From positions 2,294,001 to 2,358,000 of the forward strand of contig NZ_AUBJ02000001.1 in assembly GCF_000429185.2 (NCBI RefSeq): a stretch of 64,000 nucleotides of DNA, written 5' to 3'. Each line of letters opens with the position of its first letter. Position 1 is the first letter of the stretch. Below are positions 16,719 through 25,481 of this stretch, piece after piece. The DNA comes from Actinoalloteichus caeruleus DSM 43889. Its GTDB lineage: Bacteria > Actinomycetota > Actinomycetes > Mycobacteriales > Pseudonocardiaceae. The translations under genes and the position numbers were made by a program. The notes under the pieces were generated by a model. The model was not told where the DNA came from, did not search any database, and saw nothing but the letters and a program-made list of their open reading frames with translations.

Positions 16719-17150
16719 GACCCCCAGCGCCACCCAGGGTCCGCCCATCATGACCGCTCCGCGCGAGGAACGCCGGCCGACTGCTGCCCCGACGGGGTCC
16801 GGTGATGCGGTGACCGAGCGGCGCACCGGAGGCCCGCTGTCCACGCGAACCCGGTCAGCGCACTCCTCGGACCGCCGCGGTGGTGTTGGATCCCCGTCCC
16901 CCACGGTGGTGCTCCCGGGTCCGAGTTCCGGTCCCCACCCGCTGGAGGTGACTCGGGTACTCGGGAGCCGGGCGGGGTGATGTCCCCGCCGACGCGTCTT
17001 CCGGAGGCGTCGGGGCACGCTTCCCCCGGCATCCCCGGAGCCGCACTTGTGCCAGGGCTGGGCCGGCCGTTCGAACGGGTGCTCGGCCTCCGCCGTTCTC
17101 GCTCGCTCTCCACCATCATCCGGCGAACCCAGGTGGGCCGAAGCCCAGGG
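16719..17150. other. Non-coding stretch between convergent units
   Basis: No gene recognised. The open frames here are Arg/Pro-rich GC artefacts. Confidence 0.35.
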
Positions 17151-18355
17151 TCAGCCGGGAGGCGACGTGAAGTCGCCGATCCGCCGGGCGATGGCGACCG
17201 CCGCCGCACCCCGCGCCCACTCCTCGAACGGTGCCAGGCGGACCACGACCTCGGCGCGGCCGGCCGCGCCGTAGGAGGCCTCGTGGAGTGCGGCGCGCAG
17301 GTGGGGTTCGAGCAGGGCGAGACCCGCCTGGTGGTCGGCGGACACCACGACCACTTCGGGGCCGAGGAGGTTGACGACTCCGGCGGCGGCCCGTCCCACG
17401 GCCCTCCCCGCCTCCTCGAACACCCCTCGGACCCGGGCGTCGCCGCCCTGGGCGCGGCGGACCAGGTCGGGCAGTGCCAGATCGGGTTCTCCCAGGAGTT
17501 CGGCGGCTCGTCGCACGATCGCCGGTTCCGAGGCGACGGCCTCCAGGCAGCCGGTGGCCCCGCAGTAGCACCGGGGGCCGCGCGGGTCGACGGGGACGTG
17601 GCCGAGTTCGCCGGCGACGCCGAAGGCCCCGGTGCGGACCCGACCGTCGACGACGAGGCCGCCCGTCACGCCCGCGCCGACGGTGACCAGTAGGAACGAG
17701 TCGGCGCGGGCTCCCACGCCGAACCAGTTCTCCGCCTCGGTGAGGGCACGGACGTCGTTGTCGACGACGGTCGGGAGCCCGGTCTCGGCGCTGATCAGAT
17801 CGGCGAGACGCAGGTCCCGCCAGCCGTGGAACGGCTCGTAGCGGGCGATACCCCGGTCCCGGTCGACGGCACCGGCCACCGACACGCCCAGCGCGTGGGT
17901 GCGGACACGGAAGCGGGGTTCGAGGCGGCGCAGCTCGTCGACCAGTCCCGCCACCGACCGGACGACGTCCGCGACGTCATGGCCCGACAGGTGGTTTCGG
18001 GCGGCGTGGCGGACATGTGCCCTCAGGTCCGTGACGACGCCGATGAGTTCGTTGGCCGTCACCTTGACACCCACCACGAACTCCCGGTCCGCACGCACGT
18101 CCAGCGGGACGGAGGGCCGGCCGATCCGGACGTCGCGCCCCCGACGCCGTTCCGGCCGTGGCCCGGGGAGACCTCGGCGAGGTAGCCCCGGTCGAGGAAG
18201 GCACGGGTGATCTTGGTGATGCTGGGTTGGGACAGGCCCGTGCGCCGGACCAGTTCTCCCCGCCGCACCGGGCCGTCGGTCAACACGAGGCGGAACACCC
18301 GCGCACTCGCACGCGTCGTGGCGATCGGTCCGCGACCCTGCGCGGGACGGGGCAT
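17151..18355 (-). pseudogene. ROK family transcriptional repressor, interrupted by a one-base frameshift
   Basis: The N-terminal helix-turn-helix (residues 1-75 from ATG 18355: ARVFRLVLTDGPVRRGELV, RTGLSQPSITKITRAFLDRG) and the ROK sugar-binding domain lie in different frames. The ROK part shows VTVGAGVTGGLVVDGRVRTG, GELGHVPVDP and the zinc motif CYCGATGCLEA. The frames would join if one base were added in the C-run 18138-18142 (plus strand), giving GVGGRDVRIGRPSVPLDV, a natural ROK junction. It is divergent from the GH43 galactanase gene and is its probable repressor. It may be a decayed gene or a consensus error. A separate ROK domain starting near 18098 would lack DNA binding. Confidence 0.85.
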
Positions 18356-18476
18356 CCCCGGAAAGTACCGCCGCCGCGTTCCACGGGTCAAGAATCGGGA
18401 TACGCCCTCGTCAACGCCTGACCAACCAGGCGGTCTCCGCCAAGCGCACGCCTCGGAACTCCCGCTGACGCGGAGC

Positions 18477-18557
18477 TTTCGAAAACTACCGCCACCGACT
18501 TCCATGCACTGGGAATTGAAGTCCTCGCACGTCAACGGTTACGGTGATCGAGATCAC
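18477..18557. promoter_or_regulatory. Two small dyads in the ROK/GH43 divergent region
   Basis: TTTCGAAA at 18477-18484, of the TTT..AAA type often seen with ROK repressors, and GTGATC-GA-GATCAC at 18544-18557. Both lie between the ROK start (18355) and the glycosidase start (18766). They are candidate operators for the ROK protein or a global regulator. Confidence 0.35.
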
Positions 18558-18765
18558 GCGTTCGTCCCGGCTGACCTCCGCCGCAGAAGGAGCTACCGGT
18601 GCACGCCCGCTCCTGGTCCGGACCCCGGGGCCGGTCGCGAGGTGGTGCGCGTCCCCGACCCTCGGGACCGATGCCAGTCCCGTCACCGGTCCCGACGGTC
18701 CCCGCAACCAGCCGCGTCCCGAGATCGCGTGTTCACACCCGTCGACAGCGAACAAGGGAGTTTGC

Positions 18766-20223
18766 ATGTCCCGGACACGATGGACGAGACGGCGCCCCGG
18801 CGCCGTGCTGGCCGCGGTGGTCGGCACCGTGGCACTGCTGATGACCGGTGTCCTCACCGGTACGGCGTCGGCCGAACCGGTTCGGATTCCCAACGGAACG
18901 CAGTTCACCGACACCGACGGAAACCCGCTGCACGCCCACGGTGGCGGTGTGCTCAAGGTTGGCGACTACTACTACTGGTTCGGGGAGAACCGCAACCCGG
19001 ACTTCACCTTCCGCCACGTCTCGGCGTACCGGTCGACCGATCTGCGGAACTGGGAGTTCCGCAACCACGTGCTGACCCAGGACAGCGACCCGGAACTCGC
19101 GGTCGCGAACATCGAGCGCCCGAAGGTGATCTACAACGAGTCCACCGGGCAGTTCGTCATGTGGATGCACAAGGAGAACGGCCGGGACTACGGGGAGGCC
19201 CGGGCCGCCGTGGCCGTGTCGGACACCGTCGACGGCGACTACGAGTGGCGAGGCAGCTTCCGGCCCTTCGACGAACACATGTCCCGGGACATCACCGCCT
19301 TCGTCGACGGGGACGGCACCGGATACATGATCTCCTCCGCCAGGGAGAACTACGACCTGCACGTGTACCGGCTGACGCCCGACTACACGCAGGTCGAGGA
19401 ACTCGTCCACGTGCTGTGGCCCGGCGGCCACCGGGAGGCCCCGGCGATGTTCGAACGCGACGGCGTGTACTTCCTCGTCACCTCCGGCGCCACGGGGTGG
19501 AATCCCAACCAGCAGAAGTACGCCACCGCCGAGTGCGTGGAGTGCCCGTGGACGGAGCCGACGAACCTGGGGAACTCGACGGCTTTCGGCTCGCAGACGG
19601 CCTTCGTGCTCCCGGTGGAGGGCAGCGAGACCACCGGCTACCTCTACATGGGCGACCGGTGGGGCCCGGCGCAGGGCGGCACCCCGAACGACTCCGAGTA
19701 CGTGTGGCTGCCGTTGGAGTTCCCCACCCCGACCTCCCTCACCATGGACTGGACACCCGAGCTGGAGATCGACACGGCCACCGGGCGGATCAGTGGGCTC
19801 GACGGCGGACAGGCGCGCCCGGTGGTGGCCAGGCACAGTTCCAAGTGCCTGGACGTGGCCGACGAGTCCACCGCCGAGGGGCACCGGGTGATCCAGTGGG
19901 AGTGCACGGGAGGGAACAACCAGCGGTGGGTGTCGCGGGATGTCGGCGGCGGGCACGTGGAACTCGTCGCCTGGCACAGCGGACGGTGCCTGACGGTGGA
20001 GGGCGGCTCCACTAGCGACGGCGGAGCCGTGACGCAACGGGCCTGCACCGGTGAGCCCCACCAGCAGTGGCGTGCCGAGGACGCGGATGCCGGCCACGTC
20101 CGCTACGTGGCACGGCACAGCGGGCTGTGCCTGGACGTGGCCGACGAGTCCACGGCGAACAACGCCACCGTCCACCAGTGGAGCTGCGGCACCGGACCCC
20201 ACCAGCAGTGGTCCCGGGGCTGA
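18766..20223 (+). CDS. Secreted GH43 exo-beta-1,3-galactanase-like enzyme with ricin-type CBM13
   Basis: A 485-residue secreted glycosidase. Signal peptide: MSRTRWTRRRPG followed by a hydrophobic core and cleavage near TASA-EP. The catalytic five-bladed propeller (to about residue 345) has HAHGGGVLKVGDYYYWFGEN, IERPKVIYNESTGQFVMWMH and HREAPAMFERDGVYFLVTSG, which resemble GH43 subfamily 24 galactanases of arabinogalactan degradation. The C-terminal 130 residues form a ricin B-type trefoil with three QxW repeats (NNQRWV, HQQWRA, HQQWSR) and SGLCLDVADEST repeats. ATG 18766 follows AAGGGAG. It is divergent from the frameshifted ROK regulator, which probably senses the released sugar. Confidence 0.9.
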   Translation: MSRTRWTRRRPGAVLAAVVGTVALLMTGVLTGTASAEPVRIPNGTQFTDTDGNPLHAHGGGVLKVGDYYYWFGENRNPDFTFRHVSAYRSTDLRNWEFRNHVLTQDSDPELAVANIERPKVIYNESTGQFVMWMHKENGRDYGEARAAVAVSDTVDGDYEWRGSFRPFDEHMSRDITAFVDGDGTGYMISSARENYDLHVYRLTPDYTQVEELVHVLWPGGHREAPAMFERDGVYFLVTSGATGWNPNQQKYATAECVECPWTEPTNLGNSTAFGSQTAFVLPVEGSETTGYLYMGDRWGPAQGGTPNDSEYVWLPLEFPTPTSLTMDWTPELEIDTATGRISGLDGGQARPVVARHSSKCLDVADESTAEGHRVIQWECTGGNNQRWVSRDVGGGHVELVAWHSGRCLTVEGGSTSDGGAVTQRACTGEPHQQWRAEDADAGHVRYVARHSGLCLDVADESTANNATVHQWSCGTGPHQQWSRG

Positions 20224-20367
20224 CCGCCCGGTGACAGCCATCCGGCACCGGTGACGACATGTCCGAACCGGATCGTGGCCAGGAGCCGGACGCGTCCGCT
20301 CGTCGCGTTCGTCCAGTCGCGTGGACCCGCGGGCGCGATGGATGCGCCGACCCGGTCGTGCACCGGG

Positions 20368-20406
20368 CCCGGCGCCACCCGCCCGATCCACCGGGTGGGC
20401 GCCGGG
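20368..20406. terminator. Hairpin between convergent GH43 and FAD oxidase genes
   Basis: CCCGGCGCCACCCG pairs with CGGGTGGGCGCCGGG (one bulged G) around a 10-nt loop. It lies just before the minus-strand stop at 20414, so it can terminate transcripts from both sides. Confidence 0.65.
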
Positions 20407-20413
20407 CGATCGC

Positions 20414-21832
20414 TCAGTTCGGGGAGGTGGGGGCGGTCGGGGGGACGTTGCGGTTGTGGCGGAACAGGTTCCTCGGGTCCCACCGCGCCTTCGTGTCGGC
20501 GAGCCGGCGGTAGTTCTCCGGCGTGTAGGCGGAGCGGACCCGCTCGGTGTCCGCTCCGTCCCCGTCCAGGAAGTTCAGGTAGCTGGCGCCGGTCGACCAG
20601 GGGCGCAGTGCCGCGCGGACCTCGGCGTGCGGGGCGCGGAGCGCGGCCGCCTGCTCGGGGGTCGCGTCGGGGGGTGTGCGGCGGGTGAGGCCGAGGAGGT
20701 ACTCGGCGTCCCGGTGGCTGACGCAGTTCGCCTCGGCGGGTGGGCGTCGGAGCGCTCCGCCCAGGTGGCGGATCTCCAGGACCTGGGGCGACGGCGCTCC
20801 TGGGCCGACGCGGTCCAGGACACCGCTCAGGGCCTGGTCGGGGAGACCGTCGAGGAACAGGTTGGTCGTCTGGTAGCCCATCGGCTCGGTGGGGTCCGAG
20901 CAGATGGTGGCCGAGTCGGTGTAGGGGAGTTCGCCGACCGCGTCCAGCAGCCGGGGACCCACCGCCCGCAGCGGTGCGATCACCTCGTCGCCGGTGGCCA
21001 CGTCGAGGGTCGCGGCGATCCGCACGTGCAGCACGTGCCGACCCCGCAGGGGGTCCGGCACGCCGTCGACGTCGGGGAAGGGGACGAGGGCGACCGAGGT
21101 GGTGATCTCCTCGGGTGCCGCCGACGTCCAGTCCCGCCACGCCCGCAGCGCCTCGCCGACCAGCGGGGCGTCGTAGAAGAGCCCCCCGCCGTAGAGGGTG
21201 GGGACGGGGAAGAGGTCGACCTCCATCCCGGTGACCACCCCGAAGTTCCCGCCGCCCCCGCGCGACGCCCAGAACAGGTCCGGGTGTGTCCGGGCGGTCA
21301 CCGAGCGGGTCGTCCCGTCCGCCGTGACGAGTTCGATCTCGCGCACGTGGTCGGCGGCGTAGCCGAACCGGCGGGCGAGCAGGCCCAGGCCGCCGCCAAG
21401 GGTGTAGCCGACGGCACCGACGTGGGGGGTGCTACCGGAGAGCGGGGCGAGGCCGTGGGCGCCGGCCGCCTCGATCACGGCGGACCACGGCGCGCCCGCC
21501 TCGATCCACGCCACGCGTCGACCCGGGTCGACGCGGACCCCGGCGAGGTCCCGGGTCGCCACGAGCAGCCCCCCGGTGTACCGGGGAGGAACACCGTGCC
21601 CGGAGTTCAGCACGGCGACGGGCAGGTCGTGGTCGGCGGCCACGCGGACGGCGGCGCGGACGTCGGCCGTGGTGGTGGCGAGGACGGCGACGTCGGGTCG
21701 ATGCGGGCCGTAGGTCTGGAAACCGACGGTGGCGGTGGCGAATCCCGGGTCCTCGGGGAGGAGGACCGGACCTGCCACCTCGGCGCGCAGGGTGGCGACG
21801 ACAGGGGTGATCGCGGAGGTCGACGTGGTCAT
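20414..21832 (-). CDS. FAD-dependent oxidoreductase, berberine-bridge-enzyme/VAO type
   Basis: A 472-residue flavoprotein. The FAD_binding_4 domain has RPDVAVLATTTADVRAAVRV, AVLNSGHGVPPRYTGGLLV (His in the usual covalent FAD position), STPHVGAVGYTLGGGLGLLA and DLFWASRGGGGNFGVVTGME. The C-terminal BBE segment is NFLDGDG then YRRLADTKARWDPRNLFRHNRN. The Cys used for bicovalent FAD attachment is absent (GSTPHVG), so a single His linkage is expected. There is no signal peptide, so it is cytoplasmic. ATG 21832 is divergent from a WYL regulator, with a perfect 8-bp-arm dyad between them. The substrate is unknown; sugars, aromatics and reticuline-like compounds are known for the family. Confidence 0.9.
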   Translation of the reverse strand: MTTSTSAITPVVATLRAEVAGPVLLPEDPGFATATVGFQTYGPHRPDVAVLATTTADVRAAVRVAADHDLPVAVLNSGHGVPPRYTGGLLVATRDLAGVRVDPGRRVAWIEAGAPWSAVIEAAGAHGLAPLSGSTPHVGAVGYTLGGGLGLLARRFGYAADHVREIELVTADGTTRSVTARTHPDLFWASRGGGGNFGVVTGMEVDLFPVPTLYGGGLFYDAPLVGEALRAWRDWTSAAPEEITTSVALVPFPDVDGVPDPLRGRHVLHVRIAATLDVATGDEVIAPLRAVGPRLLDAVGELPYTDSATICSDPTEPMGYQTTNLFLDGLPDQALSGVLDRVGPGAPSPQVLEIRHLGGALRRPPAEANCVSHRDAEYLLGLTRRTPPDATPEQAAALRAPHAEVRAALRPWSTGASYLNFLDGDGADTERVRSAYTPENYRRLADTKARWDPRNLFRHNRNVPPTAPTSPN

Positions 21833-21852
21833 GCGGTCGAAGCTAGAGCGCG

Positions 21853-21875
21853 TTGCGGACCGGAGGTGTCCGCAA
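21853..21875. promoter_or_regulatory. Candidate operator: TTGCGGAC-N7-GTCCGCAA
   Basis: A perfect inverted repeat with 8-bp arms and a 7-bp spacer lies in the 63-bp gap between the FAD oxidase and the WYL regulator. It is a likely binding site of the WYL-domain protein, controlling both genes. Confidence 0.7.
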
Positions 21876-21895
21876 AGAGATGACATCCTGAAAGA

Positions 21896-22894
21896 GTGAA
21901 CGCGAGCCTGCCGGCGCGGCTGTTGACCCTCCTGTCGCTGTTGCAGAGCCGCCGCGAGTGGTCGGGGGCCGAGTTGGCGCGCCGGCTGGAGGTGACCGAC
22001 CGGACCGTCCGACGCGACGTCGGGCGGCTGCGTGCCCTGGGCTACCCGGTGCGGGGTACGACCGGCACCGCCGGCGGGTACCGGATGGTGGCCGGGCGGG
22101 ATCTTCCTCCGCTGCTGCTGGACGACGAGGAGGCGGTGGCGGTGGCCACGGCGCTGCTCACCGCGGCCGGGGGCACGGTCACGGGGATCGAGGACACCTC
22201 GGTGCGGGCGTTGGCGAAGTTGGAGCAGGTGTTGCCGGCACGGCTGCGGCACCGGGCGGCGGCGGTGTCCCGGGCGACGGTCCCGCTCGTGCGGCCGGCA
22301 CCGAACCAGGTGTGCCCGGAGGTGCTGTCGGTGCTCGCCGTCGCCTGCCGGGACCACGAGGTGGTGACCTGCTCCTACCGCGACCGGGACGGGGTGGTGA
22401 CCGAACGACGGGTCGAACCCCACCACCTGGTGACCGGTCACCAGCTCTGGTACCTGATCGCCCACGACCTGCGCCGCGGCGGGTGGCGGACGTTCCGGGT
22501 GGACCGGATCTCCGAGGTGGCCCCGACCGGGCGGCGCTTCCAGCGCGGGGAGGTCCCGGGTGGGGACCCGGCCGAGTACCTGCGGGGTGTCCTGTTGTCG
22601 ACCCCGTTCCCGCACCGGGCGGAACTGTGGGTGGCCGCGTCGGCGACCCGGGTGTCACGGGTGTTGACCGACCCGCTGCCGGGCCGGGTTCGGGACATCG
22701 AGGACGGCGGGTGCGTGGTGGCGCTGGGCTCGGACACGGTGGACGGCCTGCTGCGGGAGGTCCTCGCGGTCGTGGCTCTCGGGGAACCGGTGACGATGAC
22801 GGCGTCGGACGTGCTGCGGGAGCGGCTGCGCGCGTTGTCCGCCCGCCTCTCGGAGGTGGCCGACGGCGGCCCGGCGTCGGATGGCGCGGGGTGA
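21896..22894 (+). CDS. YafY-type HTH regulator with WYL domain
   Basis: A 332-residue DeoR-like regulator. N-terminal winged HTH: ARLLTLLSLLQSRREWSGAE, LARRLEVTDRTVRRDVGRLR, ALGYPVRGTTGTAGGYRM. The WYL domain follows with SYRDRDGVVTERRVEPHHLV and HQLWYLIAHDLRRGGWRTFRV, including the WYL triad (LWYLIA) and the FRVDRIS strand, then a WCX-type C-terminal extension. GTG 21896 follows a GAAAGA purine stretch only. WYL domains sense ligands or nucleic acids; here it most probably controls the divergent FAD oxidase. Confidence 0.9.
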   Translation: MNASLPARLLTLLSLLQSRREWSGAELARRLEVTDRTVRRDVGRLRALGYPVRGTTGTAGGYRMVAGRDLPPLLLDDEEAVAVATALLTAAGGTVTGIEDTSVRALAKLEQVLPARLRHRAAAVSRATVPLVRPAPNQVCPEVLSVLAVACRDHEVVTCSYRDRDGVVTERRVEPHHLVTGHQLWYLIAHDLRRGGWRTFRVDRISEVAPTGRRFQRGEVPGGDPAEYLRGVLLSTPFPHRAELWVAASATRVSRVLTDPLPGRVRDIEDGGCVVALGSDTVDGLLREVLAVVALGEPVTMTASDVLRERLRALSARLSEVADGGPASDGAG

Positions 22895-23008
22895 GTGAGT
22901 GCGCGGTACCCGGTCACGGGGTGCGTGGCGGCCGTGCCGCCCACGGCTACCCGCCGACCGGGCTGCGTCGACCTTGCCGGCAGCTGACCGCCGTCGCGCC
23001 TACCCCGG

Positions 23009-23470
23009 TCACCACAGCGGGATCTCGGTTCCGTGTTCCTCCGGGAGTCGGGGACCGTGGATGCGTCGTTGGGCGTCGCTGATCGCGACGTCGTTGATGC
23101 TCGCCTCCCGGCGCGACATCAGGCCGCGGTCGTCGAACTCCCACAGCTCGTTGCCGTAACAGCGCCACCACTGCCCCGTCCGGTCGCGGCACTCGTACTG
23201 GAAGCGGACCGCGATCCGGTTCCCTCGCCACGTCCACAGGGATTTGCGCAGCGCGTAGTCCAGTTCACGCTCCCACTTGCCGGTCAGGAAGTCGATGATC
23301 TCCGCCCTGCCCCGGAGGACCGTGTCGCGGTTCCGCCAGACCGAGTCCGGGGTGTAGGCGGTCGCCACGCGGTGGGGGTCGCGGGTGTTCCACGCGTCCT
23401 CCGCCGCCTGGACCTTCAGCAGCGCTGTCTCCTGGGTGAACGGCGGGTAGGGCGGACGGTCCTCGGGCAT
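23009..23470 (-). CDS. NTF2-like family protein (DUF1348)
   Basis: A 153-residue SnoaL/NTF2-fold protein. [60 protein letters not shown] and [20 protein letters not shown] are all hallmarks of DUF1348. Function in the family is unknown; some related members accompany oxidative detoxification genes. ATG 23470 is divergent from a TetR gene, with two copies of a GAGAAC-N4-GTTCTC dyad between. Confidence 0.88.
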   Translation of the reverse strand: MPEDRPPYPPFTQETALLKVQAAEDAWNTRDPHRVATAYTPDSVWRNRDTVLRGRAEIIDFLTGKWERELDYALRKSLWTWRGNRIAVRFQYECRDRTGQWWRCYGNELWEFDDRGLMSRREASINDVAISDAQRRIHGPRLPEEHGTEIPLW

Positions 23471-23493
23471 CTCCTGGTCTCCTCACTCCCATG

Positions 23494-23511
23494 GGAGAAC
23501 GATCGTTCTCC
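23494..23511. promoter_or_regulatory. TetR operator candidate 1 (perfect 18-bp palindrome)
   Basis: GGAGAACGATCGTTCTCC is a perfect palindrome, 24 bp from the DUF1348 start. It is the same motif as the 23529-23544 site. Confidence 0.8.
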
Positions 23512-23528
23512 ACCGGTGACCTGCACTA

Positions 23529-23544
23529 GAGAACCACCGTTCTC
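23529..23544. promoter_or_regulatory. TetR operator candidate 2
   Basis: GAGAAC-CACC-GTTCTC shares both 6-bp arms with site 1. The centres are 34 bp apart, about three helical turns. It is 20 bp upstream of the TetR GTG, so autoregulation is expected. Confidence 0.8.
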
Positions 23545-23563
23545 AACGTCAAGGAGTCTCCCA

Positions 23564-24129
23564 GTGCCAGCCCCGACGTCGGAGGAACGGAACCATCTCG
23601 ATCGCGTGGTGCTCCTCGACGCGGCGGAGCGGCTCTTCTACGAGCGCGGCATCCGCGCGGTGGGGATGGACGAGGTCCGTGCCGCCTCCGGTCTGCCGCT
23701 CAAACGGACCTACCGGTTGTTCAGCGCCAAGGAGGACCTCGTGGTGGCGGTGTTGCGCCACCACGACCAGCGGTGGCGAGGCGAGCTGGCCGACCGCGTG
23801 GAGCGGGTTCCCGAGCCCCGCGAACGGGTCCTGGCGCTGTTCGACTGGCTGGAGAAATAATTCGGAAACCCGGCTTCCGGGGCTGCGCCTGGATCAACGC
23901 GCACGGCGAGCTCGGCTCGTCCTCGCGGCGGGTGTTGGCCGAGATCCGTTCCCACAAGCAGGCGTTCCACGACCAGATCGCCGAGTGGGTGCGGACCGCC
24001 GGGTCCTCGGTGGTCGAACCCGTCGTCCTGCTCGCCGAGGGCGCCATCGTGACGGCCGGTGTCAGCGGCGATCCGGCAGCTGCCCGCCACGCGCGGCGAG
24101 CCGTCGCGCGGATGCTCGGGATGGTGTGA
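23564..24129 (+). pseudogene. TetR family regulator interrupted by a frameshift
   Basis: GTG 23564 (AAGGAG at 23551-23556) opens a TetR N-domain: VVLLDAAERLFYERGIRAVG, MDEVRAASGLPLKRTYRLFS. The frame stops at TAA 23858-23860 after FDWLEK. The rest of the protein continues in the next frame: EIIRKPGFRGCAWINAHGEL, RSHKQAFHDQIAEWVRTAG, VLLAEGAIVTAGVSGDP, to TGA 24127-24129. Adding one G (GAGAAA to GAGGAAA near 23853) fuses them as LEEIIRKPGF, the usual TetR C-domain sequence. It is either a recent pseudogene or a consensus error. The intact form would control itself and DUF1348. Confidence 0.85.
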
Positions 24130-24489
24130 GCACCCCCGCTCGTCCCCGCCCCGCCGACCGCGGCCGCTGGGCTTCGACGGGCGGCGGGACCGGGCAGCGC
24201 CACCCGCGCGTAGGGGGGTGAACCGAGCAGCTCCGACCCCGCCGCGCCGCCGTTCGCGGTCGGGGTGCGCGGTGGTGAGGGGGAGGACCGCTCGACGCAT
24301 CACGCGGGTCGCCTCGGGGCATCACCGATCCCGGCCCCCGCCCCGGGACAAGCCGCACGAGTGGCGGGCCGGTCGGCCCTCGTGGCCCCGGGACGCGCCC
24401 GTCCGCCGGTGGTGGCTCGGGCAGGGCCTGGTCGCCGTCGCACCGAATTCGGTGGACATCGCGGGCCGTCGCCGGGAATCGTCACGACC
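24130..24489. other. Intergenic region
   Basis: About 360 bp with no recognisable coding content before the methyltransferase. The promoter is expected near the right end, but no motif stands out. Confidence 0.35.
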
Positions 24490-25233
24490 ATGCGCCAGGA
24501 GGAGATCTGGGACGCGGAGACCGCCCAACGCTATGACACGCCGGGCCGGGGCAGGTTCGCCCGTGAGGTCCTGGAACCGACCGTCGACCGCCTGGCCGCG
24601 TTGGCCGGTGACGGGGAGGCGCTGGAGTTCGCGATCGGCACCGGTCGGGTGGCCGTGCCACTCGCCGAACGGGGGGTCCGCGTCACCGGGATCGACCTGT
24701 CCCGTCCCATGGTCGAGCGGCTCCGGACGAAGGTGGACGATCGGGCCGTGCCCGTGGTCATCGGGGACATGGCCACGGCCACCGCGCCGGGCGAGTACTC
24801 GCTGGTGTACCTGGTCTACAACACGATCTCGAACCTGCTCACCCAGGCCGAGCAGGTGTCCTGCTTCCGCAACGCCGCACGCCACCTGGTGCCCGGCGGG
24901 CGGTTCGTGATCGAGCTGGAGGTGCCCGAGCTGCGCCGGCTCCCACCGGGGCAGGAGGCGCTGGTCTACCACGCCGAGCCCGGGTACGTCGGCCTGGACA
25001 CCTACGACACGGTGCGCCAGCACCTGGTGTCCCACCACTTCACGTTCGGCGAGGGCAGGCAGGCGCGGCTGGCGCGCAGTCCGCACCGCTACGTCTGGCC
25101 GGCCGAGCTCGACCTGATGGGGCAGCTGGCCGGGTTCGACCTGGAGAACAGGTGGGCCGACTGGTCCGGAGCCGAGTTCACCTCCGACTCCCGGTCCCAC
25201 GTCTCCGTCTATCGGCTACCACCGGCCCCGTGA
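24490..25233 (+). CDS. SAM-dependent class I methyltransferase
   Basis: A 247-residue methyltransferase. Motif I is ALEFAIGTGRVAVPLAERG (ExxxGTGR), then VTGIDLSRPMVERL as the acidic post-I motif, YSLVYLVYNTISNLLTQAEQ as motif IV, and ARHLVPGGRFVIELEVPE as motif VI. The C-terminus GFDLENRWADWSG and SHVSVYRL is like other small-molecule methyltransferases of actinomycetes. ATG 24490 lies after a weak purine-rich region (GGGAATCG). The substrate cannot be predicted. It seems to be a single-gene unit. Confidence 0.88.
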   Translation: MRQEEIWDAETAQRYDTPGRGRFAREVLEPTVDRLAALAGDGEALEFAIGTGRVAVPLAERGVRVTGIDLSRPMVERLRTKVDDRAVPVVIGDMATATAPGEYSLVYLVYNTISNLLTQAEQVSCFRNAARHLVPGGRFVIELEVPELRRLPPGQEALVYHAEPGYVGLDTYDTVRQHLVSHHFTFGEGRQARLARSPHRYVWPAELDLMGQLAGFDLENRWADWSGAEFTSDSRSHVSVYRLPPAP

Positions 25234-25481
25234 GCCCGCGGTGGACACGAGGCCCGGCGCGCGGCGGGACCGTGGGACGACCCGCGAGCGGCTCCCCGTC
25301 GCGGCCGGCCGCGCCGCCCCCGGTCACCGCGACGGCACGGGCCGGGTCCGCCCTCGGTCCCGGTCGGGAGCCCGGGGCTGGTGTGCGAGCGGGTGGCACC
25401 CGGGGCGGTCGTGCCGGTGCCACGGAGGGGAGCTCGGGAAATCGGGTGGATCGGTTCGCGCCGATCGGTCATCCTGCGCGA

